From Akkermansiaceae bacterium (GTDB lineage: Bacteria > Verrucomicrobiota > Verrucomicrobiia > Verrucomicrobiales > Akkermansiaceae), in the NCBI GenBank assembly GCA_947491475.1, contig CANLKN010000023.1, positions 1-44,209 on the forward strand: 44,209 nucleotides of DNA, read 5' to 3'. A program made the translations under genes and the position numbers. Shown one piece after another: positions 8,653 through 18,618 of this stretch (the stretch's first letter is position 1; each line of letters opens with the position of its first letter). The notes under the pieces are model-generated. The model was not told the DNA's origin. It made no database searches and was given only the letters and a program-made list of their open reading frames with translations.

Positions 8653-8946
8653 ATGCGCACCCAGCTCATCGGGCCGACCTTCGAATCATGGCGCGACGCC
8701 GCGCGGAATTTGCTCGCGGCGGGCGTGGAGCCGAATGCGGTGTTGTGGTCGGACAATCCGGATGAAACCGCCGTGTTTGCCGGCGAACCAATCATTCCGA
8801 AGCGTCTCCGGGCCCCCAAAGTATCCGCCACTTTTCTCAAAATGGCGCGCAGCGCGGCGGAGCACACTGATCCGCGCAAATGGGGCCTGCTGTATCGCCT
8901 GCGCCTCCTGAACGAGCAATCCCCGCCCGCATCGGACGAAGGCTAG
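8653..8946 (+). CDS. Truncated DUF4130-type protein (N-terminal fragment only)
   Basis: The 97-residue product starts MRTQLIGPTFESWRDAARN and continues LLAAGVEPNAVLWSD, then KVSATFLKMARSAAEHTDPRKWGLLYRLRLL. From memory this matches the N-terminus of the DUF4130 domain (TIGR03915, also found ahead of UdgX-type uracil-DNA glycosylases): FxxWRxAARxLLAxGVxPxxVxW and HRDPERWALLYRLLWRL. In that family about 150 more residues should follow. Here the protein ends 12 residues after LLYRLRLL, and I cannot see the missing part in the other frames before secA. It is either a decayed gene or a small protein keeping only this subdomain. It lies 8 bases after cysS and 72 bases before secA. The start at 8653 is preferred over in-frame codons inside cysS. 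Confidence 0.6.
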   Translation: MRTQLIGPTFESWRDAARNLLAAGVEPNAVLWSDNPDETAVFAGEPIIPKRLRAPKVSATFLKMARSAAEHTDPRKWGLLYRLRLLNEQSPPASDEG

Positions 8947-9018
8947 CGCTTGCACCCGCCCGAAGTGCGGTGTATGGCCTCCGTCCCGGCGGGCGATCCG
9001 CCCTACCCCATCTCTCTC

Positions 9019-12195
<3,177 letters not shown>

Positions 12196-12415
12196 GCAGG
12201 GCCGCATCCGCCATCCGCCTTCAGACTGCCGGAATTCATGCTTTAGCTTGTTTTTCCCGAGGCGGCGCGAAGATCCCCAAAGGCTTTACTCCGACGCCGT
12301 CAGGATGAAGCGCCATTTTCCCTGACTTGAGGCAAATGCCTTCGGGCACAACCTGCCTCGCCAATGGGTAATCTTGTCTTGCCTAGCGCGCGCCGGAACG
12401 TCAACGATCCGCGCC

Positions 12416-13483
12416 GTGACGCAACACCGCACCGACGACCTCCGAATCACCGGCCTCAATCCGCTCATTTCACCAGCGGTCCTGGCCTACTATCTGCCGA
12501 TCACCGAACAGGCGTCTGAATTGGTGTTTGCCGCAAGATCCGAGGCGGATTCGATTCTGCGCCGCCAGGACGACCGCCTGCTCGCCGTGGTGGGCCCCTG
12601 CTCGATCCACGATGCGGAGGCTGCGCTCGAGTATGCCGCCAGGCTCAAACCGGAAGCCGAGCGCCTCAAAGACGACGTGCTTGTGATCATGCGCGTCTAT
12701 TTCGAGAAACCGCGCACCACCGTCGGCTGGAAAGGCCTGATCAATGACCCCGGTCTCGATGATTCATTCGACATCAACCGCGGCCTGCGCGTGGCGCGCG
12801 GACTGCTGCTCGACCTCGCCAACATGGGCATCCCCGCAGGCACCGAGTTTCTCGATACCATCACGCCGCAATACATTGCCGACCTGATCGCCTGGGGTGC
12901 CATCGGCGCACGCACCACCGAGTCCCAAGTCCACCGCGAGCTCGCCTCCGGCCTCTCGATGCCGGTCGGTTTCAAGAACGGCACCGGCGGCTCGATGCAA
13001 ATCGCGCTGGATGCGATCCAATCCGCCTCGCGCCCGCACCACTTCCTCTCAGTGACCAAGCAAGGTGTTTCGGCGATTGTTTCCACCGCCGGAAACGAAT
13101 CGTGCCATCTCATCCTGCGTGGCGGAAAGTCCGGCCCGAATTATGAAAAACCCGCCATCGACGACGCGGCGCAAATGCTGCGCGAACAGGGGCTCATCGA
13201 ATCTGTGATGGTCGATTGTTCGCATGGAAACTCCCTCAAGGATTTCCGCAACCAACCGATGGTCGCGCGCAACCTCGCCAATCAAATCGCCGCCGGCTGC
13301 CGCGTGATCACCTCCGTGATGATTGAGTCCAACCTGGTGGAAGGCAGTCAGAAACTCTCCGCCGATCTGGAATCGCTCACCACCGGCCAATCCGTCACCG
13401 ACGCATGCCTCGGCTGGGACGACACCGTGGCCACCCTTGACTTGCTCGCCGAGGCCGTGCGCAAACGCCGCAACGCAGGCTGA
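12416..13483 (+). CDS. aroF/aroG: 3-deoxy-7-phosphoheptulonate (DAHP) synthase, class I AroF/AroG/AroH type
   Basis: The enzyme condenses phosphoenolpyruvate with erythrose 4-phosphate, the first step of the shikimate pathway to aromatic amino acids. I chose GTG at 12416, which gives TQHRTDDLRITGL and aligns with the NDDLRI start of E. coli AroG; 355 residues fits the roughly 350 of that family. Signature segments are VVGPCSIHD, IMRVYFEKPRTTVGWKGLINDP, AIGARTTESQVHRELASGLS, PVGFKNGTGG, ILRGGKSGPNY, VDCSHGNSLK and MIESNLVEG, which include the metal-binding Cys, His, Glu and Asp positions. Which aromatic amino acid feeds back on it cannot be read by eye. The carbonic anhydrase gene starts 5 bases later, so the two are likely co-transcribed. 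Confidence 0.93.
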   Translation: MTQHRTDDLRITGLNPLISPAVLAYYLPITEQASELVFAARSEADSILRRQDDRLLAVVGPCSIHDAEAALEYAARLKPEAERLKDDVLVIMRVYFEKPRTTVGWKGLINDPGLDDSFDINRGLRVARGLLLDLANMGIPAGTEFLDTITPQYIADLIAWGAIGARTTESQVHRELASGLSMPVGFKNGTGGSMQIALDAIQSASRPHHFLSVTKQGVSAIVSTAGNESCHLILRGGKSGPNYEKPAIDDAAQMLREQGLIESVMVDCSHGNSLKDFRNQPMVARNLANQIAAGCRVITSVMIESNLVEGSQKLSADLESLTTGQSVTDACLGWDDTVATLDLLAEAVRKRRNAG

Positions 13484-13488
13484 TTTCC

Positions 13489-14100
13489 ATGTATCAGATC
13501 GATCAACTCCTGCGGAAAAACCGCGAATGGGCCGATGCCGTCCACGCGGATGACCCGGCGTTTTTCAACCGCCTAGCCAGCCAGCAGAGCCCGCGCCTCC
13601 TGTGGATCGGCTGCTCGGACAGCCGGGTGCCGGCCAATCAAATCACCGGCCTCGCGCCGGGCGAGGTCTTCGTCCATCGCAACGTGGCCAACGTGGTGGC
13701 GGAGACCGATTTCAACTTGCTCGCCGTGCTGCAATACGCCGTGGATGTGCTCAAAGTCCGCCACATTATCATCTGCGGCCACTACGGCTGCGGCGGCGTG
13801 CGCGCGGCGCTCGAAAATTTCCGCCACGGCATGATCGATAACTGGCTCTCCGGCATCCGCTCTCTGCGCCGAATGCACCGCGAGGAACTTGATTCGCTGC
13901 CACCCGAGGCCGCGACCGACCGGCTCTGCGAGCTCAACGTGCTCGCCCAGGCCCGCCATGTGGCGCGCACCACCATCGTCGAGGACGCCTGGGAGCGCGG
14001 ACAGGAAATCGCCGTCCACAGCTGGATCTACCGCCTCGACAACGGCATCATTAACCCGCTCACCCCGCCGATCTGCGCGGCGTTGGAGAACATCGATTGA
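13489..14100 (+). CDS. can: Beta-class carbonic anhydrase
   Basis: It interconverts CO2 and bicarbonate, probably supplying bicarbonate for carboxylases such as the acetyl-CoA carboxylase whose alpha subunit is encoded at the right end of this window. The 203-residue protein has the complete beta-class zinc site: Cys42 and the Asp44/Arg46 dyad in GCSDSRVP, then His98 and Cys101 in GHYGCGG. HRNVANVV and the C-terminal VHSWIYRLDNGII are also typical. It begins 5 bases after the DAHP synthase stop and ends 48 bases before the convergent rlmN. No signal peptide, so it is cytoplasmic. Confidence 0.95.
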   Translation: MYQIDQLLRKNREWADAVHADDPAFFNRLASQQSPRLLWIGCSDSRVPANQITGLAPGEVFVHRNVANVVAETDFNLLAVLQYAVDVLKVRHIIICGHYGCGGVRAALENFRHGMIDNWLSGIRSLRRMHREELDSLPPEAATDRLCELNVLAQARHVARTTIVEDAWERGQEIAVHSWIYRLDNGIINPLTPPICAALENID

Positions 14101-14148
14101 TTTTGGACACGCGCAAAAACCGTCGCCTTGCCTGCTTGGAATGAGCCG

Positions 14149-15234
14149 CTATCTGCCGGGTGCCGGCGCGATGATGCCTTCTTCGGTTTCCTGTTTGAGA
14201 CGCAGCTGGCCACAGGCGGCGTCGATGTCATGGCCTTTTTCGAGGCGCAGGGTAGCAGAAACGCCAGCATTTTTGAGGATGTCCCGGAAGGCGCGGCAAT
14301 GGGCGTCGGGCGGACGTTTCCAATCGAGCCCATCGACGGTGTTGTAGGGGATCAGGTTCACCTTGGAATGCAGACGGCGGGCATGGCGGGCGAGGATGGC
14401 GGCCTGTTCGAGCGCGTCATTCACACCGGCGATGAGGATGTATTCGAGGGTGAGTTTCTGGTTTTTGCGCGAGTTCCAGAAATCGAGCGCGGCGAAGAGC
14501 TCGGCGACCGGCCACTTGCGGTTGATGGGCATGATCTGCTGGCGCACCTCGTCGGTGGCGCCGTGGAGCGAAATGGCGAGGCGGATTTGCTGCGGGTGCT
14601 CGGCGAGTTGGCGGATCTGCGGAACCAGTCCCGAGGTCGAAATGGTTAGATGGCGCGCACCGAGATGCAGGGTTTTGCTGCTGGTGATCAGAGTGACAGC
14701 AGCCAACAAATGATCGAGATTGGCGAGCGGTTCGCCCATGCCCATGAAAACGAGGTTGTCCACGCGCTCGCCGGAAAGCTGCTCGGCGGCGAGGACCTGT
14801 CCGGCGATTTCGGAGGGATCGAGATTGCGGGTGAATCCGGCGAGACCCGAGGCGCAGAACTTGCAGCCATAGGCGCAGCCGACCTGTGAGGAAACGCAGA
14901 GCGTTCGGCGGTCGGATTGTTCGCCGTAGAGCGCCGGGTTTGCCGGGATGAGCACACTTTCCACATAGCGGCCGTCGTGCAGGCGGAAGAGAAACTTGCG
15001 GGTGGTGTCCGCAGAGCCCTGGGTCTGGGTGTGCGAGAGAGCACTGAGGCGGAAGGAATCGGCCAATCGGCTACGTAGCGCGGCGGGCAGATTGGTCATT
15101 GCATCGAAGGACTGCACTTTTTTCTTCCAAACCCACTCAAGGATCTGATCGCCACGAAATGCGGGTTCGCCTGCCTCCTTGAGCCATGCGGCGAGGGCTT
15201 CATGCGTGATTCCTGTGATTGCGGGTGCGGCCAT
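14149..15234 (-). CDS. rlmN: Dual-specificity RNA methyltransferase RlmN (23S rRNA A2503 / tRNA A37)
   Basis: This radical-SAM enzyme makes 2-methyladenosine in 23S rRNA and some tRNAs. The start at 15234 (MAAPAITGITHEAL) gives 361 residues; an in-frame codon at 15273 is less likely. The iron-sulfur cluster motif is CAYGCKFC with Cys120, Cys124 and Cys127. FMGMGEPLANLDHL, HLTISTSGLVPQI, LAISLHGATDEVRQQIMPIN and LIPYN are family signatures. Cys341 in DIDAACGQL matches the conserved C-terminal cysteine that forms the covalent RNA intermediate. It lies 74 bases downstream of lexA on the same strand, so it could be read through from the SOS-controlled promoter. A 6-bp hairpin (15237-15251) sits directly before the start codon. 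Confidence 0.96.
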   Translation of the reverse strand: MAAPAITGITHEALAAWLKEAGEPAFRGDQILEWVWKKKVQSFDAMTNLPAALRSRLADSFRLSALSHTQTQGSADTTRKFLFRLHDGRYVESVLIPANPALYGEQSDRRTLCVSSQVGCAYGCKFCASGLAGFTRNLDPSEIAGQVLAAEQLSGERVDNLVFMGMGEPLANLDHLLAAVTLITSSKTLHLGARHLTISTSGLVPQIRQLAEHPQQIRLAISLHGATDEVRQQIMPINRKWPVAELFAALDFWNSRKNQKLTLEYILIAGVNDALEQAAILARHARRLHSKVNLIPYNTVDGLDWKRPPDAHCRAFRDILKNAGVSATLRLEKGHDIDAACGQLRLKQETEEGIIAPAPGR

Positions 15235-15308
15235 GCGAAGCCGAAGGCTTCCACGGATCACCATCAGGGTCAAATCCGATGGTTTCCATCATCATTGGCA
15301 TTTGCACC

Positions 15309-15923
15309 TCACGCAGCGTGGCGGAGCAGGGCGACGAGCACGCCTTGGATGACCAACTCGCGGGCGGGGATCAGGTCTGGATAGTCCGGATTTTCGGCGC
15401 GCAGGAATGGCTTTCCTTTTTCCACGACGTAGCGCTTGAGGGTGGTCTCGCCGTCGATCAACGCGGCCACGATGTCGCCTTTGCGGGGTTGGCGGAATTC
15501 GAGAATGACGGTGTCGCCATTGCAGATGTGAGCGTCGATCATCGAATCTCCGCGGACCTTGAGGGCGAAGGTGCGGGCGTTGTGGCGGATGCCCAGCGCC
15601 GTGATATCCAGCGCGATGGAACCTTCGCGCTCGGGTTCCGCATCCTGCGCCATGCCGGCGGCGATGCTGCCGTAGATCGGGATGTCGGCGATTTCACCGC
15701 GATCGAGATCCCCCGGGAAAACCACGGCGCGGGCTTTGCCCGGGAGCCGCTGGATCACTCCCTTGCGCTCGAGTGCGCGCAGGTGGCTCATGGCGGCGGT
15801 CTGGCTGGCGAAGCCGAAATAGTGCTGGATTTCACGGGTGGAGGGCATCACGCCCGTCTCGCGTTGTGACATCCGCAGGTATTCGACGATTTGTTTCTGG
15901 CGATTGGTGAGTATTGGTTGCAT
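15309..15923 (-). CDS. lexA: LexA repressor, SOS regulator and self-cleaving protease
   Basis: LexA represses DNA-damage genes until RecA filaments trigger self-cleavage. The 204-residue protein has an N-terminal winged helix (about 1-66: LTNRQKQIVEYL, MPSTREIQHYFGFAS, HLRALERKGVI) and a C-terminal S24 peptidase domain. The cleavage bond is Ala89-Gly90 in GSIAAGM, the nucleophile is Ser127 in RGDSM, and the general base is Lys163 in TTLKRY. The recognition helix (STREIQHYFGFASQTAAMSHL) differs from the gammaproteobacterial form, fitting a different operator. A perfect operator at 15937-15950, 14 bases before the start codon, shows autoregulation. Confidence 0.96.
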   Translation of the reverse strand: MQPILTNRQKQIVEYLRMSQRETGVMPSTREIQHYFGFASQTAAMSHLRALERKGVIQRLPGKARAVVFPGDLDRGEIADIPIYGSIAAGMAQDAEPEREGSIALDITALGIRHNARTFALKVRGDSMIDAHICNGDTVILEFRQPRKGDIVAALIDGETTLKRYVVEKGKPFLRAENPDYPDLIPARELVIQGVLVALLRHAA

Positions 15924-15936
15924 CGTTTTTGAACAG

Positions 15937-15950
15937 TGTTCCTGGGAACA
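15937..15950. promoter_or_regulatory. LexA operator (SOS box), TGTTC-N4-GAACA
   Basis: The site reads TGTTC CTGG GAACA and is a perfect palindrome even one base further in (TGTTCC-TG-GGAACA). It matches the TGTTC-N4-GAACA motif that I recall as the Verrucomicrobia LexA-binding motif. It lies immediately upstream of lexA and 120 bases upstream of the divergent gene at 16070. An overlapping inverted repeat, GAACA-G-TGTTC at 15931-15941, shares its right arm with the left arm of the operator. I searched the rest of the window by eye for the exact motif and found no second copy. Confidence 0.88.
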
Positions 15951-16069
15951 AACTTCATCCCGGGGCGGTGTTCAAGCGAAAAGATTTTGCTCGTAAACCG
16001 GCCGATGAGCAAGGCGCGCGAAAGCGCGGAATTGACAGCCGCCGATGGAATTCGGCAGGATGAGGAACG

Positions 16070-16570
16070 ATGAGCAGTTTCCGGATTCGCCCAAGGTTCA
16101 CACAGACCCTCTCTCACAATCTGGAAGAAACCCGAGCACGCATCGTGGATGGGATCTGCACCCACGCTCCGCGCTACGAGGTGAAGTATTTTCCCGGATA
16201 CATCACCCTGCGCATTCCGGAACAGGATCGGCACTTTTGGACACCGCGGCTCACACTGAGCCTCTATGAGATTCCGGATGGCGGCACCCGCATCGAGGGA
16301 ATTTACGGACCCAACGCCAATGTATGGTCCATTTTTCTCTACGCCTACCTCTTCATCGGCTCAGCCAGTGTGTTTGCCGGGATCTTTGGTTTCTGCCAAT
16401 GGATGATCGGCATCCAGGCATGGGGGTTGTGGCTGCTGGGCGGGCTTATCAGCCTCGCGGCGATGCTCTATTTCATCGCCCAACTCGGCCAGAAACTGGG
16501 AGCCTGGCAAACCTTCCAACTCCATCAAGCCTACGAAGCCGCGATCGGCCATCCGGCCGAAATCCTCTGA
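16070..16570 (+). CDS. Hypothetical two-helix membrane protein
   Basis: The 166-residue protein has a soluble N-terminal part (about 1-80, with YEVKYFPGYITLRIP and LYEIPDGGTRIEGIYGP) and two membrane helices near 88-108 (FLYAYLFIGSASVFAGIFGF) and 116-140 (WGLWLLGGLISLAAMLYFIAQL). I do not recognise a named family. The start is supported by a purine-rich GGATGAGGA just upstream, one of the few Shine-Dalgarno-like signals in this window. It diverges from lexA, with the SOS box in the shared intergenic space, and precedes the phosphohexomutase gene by 65 bases. Whether it is damage-inducible cannot be told from sequence. Confidence 0.65.
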   Translation: MSSFRIRPRFTQTLSHNLEETRARIVDGICTHAPRYEVKYFPGYITLRIPEQDRHFWTPRLTLSLYEIPDGGTRIEGIYGPNANVWSIFLYAYLFIGSASVFAGIFGFCQWMIGIQAWGLWLLGGLISLAAMLYFIAQLGQKLGAWQTFQLHQAYEAAIGHPAEIL

Positions 16571-16635
16571 TTTTCCCTCTATGCCCGTTGCTTGGCATTG
16601 CCACACTCAACGAAAATCCTACAGTGCCGCCCGCC

Positions 16636-18558
16636 ATGACTCCGCTCGCATCCGCTCTCGCCGCCGCCGTTTCCTCCGGCAAACTACGTGAATCCGCGCA
16701 AGCCAACATCACCGCCCTGCTCGCCGGCAGCACCAGCGAGGTGGCGGCCAATGCCGTGGCCGAACTCGTCGAGTCCGGCGCATGGGAGGAACTCAACGAC
16801 CGCTTTTTCAAAACCCTCGCCTTCGGCACCGGCGGCCTGCGCGGGCGCACCATCGGCCACATCGTGACCAAAGCCGAACAGGGAAACGGCGGCCCCAATC
16901 AGCGCCCGGAGCATCCCTGCACCAGCACCGCCAGCATGAACTATTACAATCTCGGCCGCGCCGTGCGCGGGCTGATCGCCTACACCCGACAATTTGTCGG
17001 TGACTCGCGTCGGCCGAAAATCGTCTTCGCCCATGACACCCGCCACTTCTCGCGCGATTTCGCGGAGTTCTGCGCCAAGGTCTGCGCCGATCTCGGATGT
17101 GATGCCTTCCTCTTCGAGGGCCCGCGCTCCACGCCCCAGCTTTCCTTCGCCATCCGCGAACTGCGCGCCGATGCCGGCGTCGTTCTCACCGCCAGCCACA
17201 ACCCGCCGCACGACAACGGTTTCAAAGCCTATTTCAACGACGGAGCGCAAATCGTCGATCCCCACGCCGGCGGCATCATCCATGAAGTCAACGCCGTCGC
17301 CAGCGAGCACTACGATCCCCTCCCCTCCGGTGAGCGCGGCACCATCACCATCCTCGGCGCGGAAATGGATGCCATCTACACCGAGCGCCTCAAGACCCTG
17401 CTGCTCCAGCCATCCCTGTTAGAAGGTGCCGCCACCAAGGTCGTCTTCACCAACCTTCACGGCACCGGCGGCCATATCAATGTGCCGATGCTGCGCTCGT
17501 TTGGCTTCGAGGTCGTCACCGTGCCCGAGCAGGACGTGCAGGACGGCCGTTTCCCCACCGTCGAATCGCCAAATCCGGAAAACGCACCCGCACTCAAGAT
17601 GGCTATTGATCTCGCCATCCGCGAAAACGCCGAAATCGTTATCGGCACCGATCCCGATGCCGACCGCATGGGCGTGGCAGTCCGTGATGCGGACGGCGGC
17701 ATGACTCTTCTCACCGGCAACCAGATCGGCTCGCTGATGGCTTGGTATCGCCTCAAGACCTGCTTCGAACTCGGTTGGCTCACCGATGCGAACCGCAGCC
17801 GCGCGGTGCTCGTCAAAACCTTCGTCACCACCGAACTCCAGAAAGCCATTGCCGATGGCTTCGGCGTCGGCATCGTCGATACCCTCACCGGCTTCAAATA
17901 CATCGCCGGCAAACTGCGCAAATATGAAGACTCCATTCCCGCCGACAGGAAGGGCGACTACCGCTCGCTCAGCGAAGAGGAAACCCGCCGCCTGCGTCTC
18001 GAATATTCACGCTTCTTCGTCTTCGGCGGGGAAGAGAGTTATGGTTATCTCGGTTCGGACTCCGTGCGCGACAAGGATGCCAACGGCGCAACGCTGATGT
18101 TCGCCGAAGTCGCGGCTTTTGCCAAATCCCAAGGCAAGACCGTCACCTCGCAGCTCGACGAAATTTATGATGAATTCGGCTATCATCTCGAAATCGGCAA
18201 ATCTCTTGTGATGGAAGGTGCCGACGGAGCCGCGAAGATCCAGGCTCTCGCCAATTCCTATGCCGACAACCCGCCGACAGCGGTTGACGGCTCGGATGTT
18301 GTGAGAATCCGCGACTTCGCCAAACAGGATATCTTCGATCAGGAAGGTGATTTGCTGCCTAAGGAAAAAATGCTCTTCGTCGATCTCGCCGACGGCCGCT
18401 CGTTCGCCGTGCGCCCGTCCGGCACCGAGCCAAAGATCAAGTTCTACCTCTTCGGCAAATCCGCTCCAGGAGGCGATCTAACAGCATCCAAAAACCACGT
18501 CCAAGCCAGCCTCGCCAGCCTCTGGTCATGGATCGAAGCGGACGCGGCGGGGCGCTAA
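16636..18558 (+). CDS. Phosphoglucomutase/phosphomannomutase (alpha-D-phosphohexomutase)
   Basis: It interconverts hexose 1- and 6-phosphates, linking glycolysis to glycogen and envelope sugar nucleotides. From the ATG at 16636 (MTPLASALAAAVSS) it has 640 residues; the frame is open upstream into the previous gene but lacks family similarity there. All four family signatures are present: the phosphoserine loop TASHNPPHDNGFK with Ser187, the metal loop GTDPDADRMG with Asp339, Asp341 and Asp343, the sugar-binding loop GGEESYGYL at 464-472, and the phosphate-binding RPSGTEPK at 593-600. The FGTGGLRG near the N-terminus is typical of the PgcA/PGM2-like branch. A GH78-like gene follows 60 bases later, so sugars freed by it could enter here. 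Confidence 0.93.
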   Translation: MTPLASALAAAVSSGKLRESAQANITALLAGSTSEVAANAVAELVESGAWEELNDRFFKTLAFGTGGLRGRTIGHIVTKAEQGNGGPNQRPEHPCTSTASMNYYNLGRAVRGLIAYTRQFVGDSRRPKIVFAHDTRHFSRDFAEFCAKVCADLGCDAFLFEGPRSTPQLSFAIRELRADAGVVLTASHNPPHDNGFKAYFNDGAQIVDPHAGGIIHEVNAVASEHYDPLPSGERGTITILGAEMDAIYTERLKTLLLQPSLLEGAATKVVFTNLHGTGGHINVPMLRSFGFEVVTVPEQDVQDGRFPTVESPNPENAPALKMAIDLAIRENAEIVIGTDPDADRMGVAVRDADGGMTLLTGNQIGSLMAWYRLKTCFELGWLTDANRSRAVLVKTFVTTELQKAIADGFGVGIVDTLTGFKYIAGKLRKYEDSIPADRKGDYRSLSEEETRRLRLEYSRFFVFGGEESYGYLGSDSVRDKDANGATLMFAEVAAFAKSQGKTVTSQLDEIYDEFGYHLEIGKSLVMEGADGAAKIQALANSYADNPPTAVDGSDVVRIRDFAKQDIFDQEGDLLPKEKMLFVDLADGRSFAVRPSGTEPKIKFYLFGKSAPGGDLTASKNHVQASLASLWSWIEADAAGR

Positions 18559-18618
18559 AACATCCTTTGATTCCGCCCTTGCCAGTCGCATTACCGGAGC
18601 TATCAAATCGCCGCCCCG

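Noticed and set aside
12196-12415. Small gene or attenuator ahead of the DAHP synthase
   Set aside because: The only frame (minus strand, 12286-12468) has no support and I could not see a leader peptide rich in aromatic codons.
15931-15941. GAACA-G-TGTTC as a second independent LexA box
   Set aside because: The half-sites face outward, opposite to the TGTTC-N4-GAACA orientation, so it is noted only as an overlapping inverted repeat.
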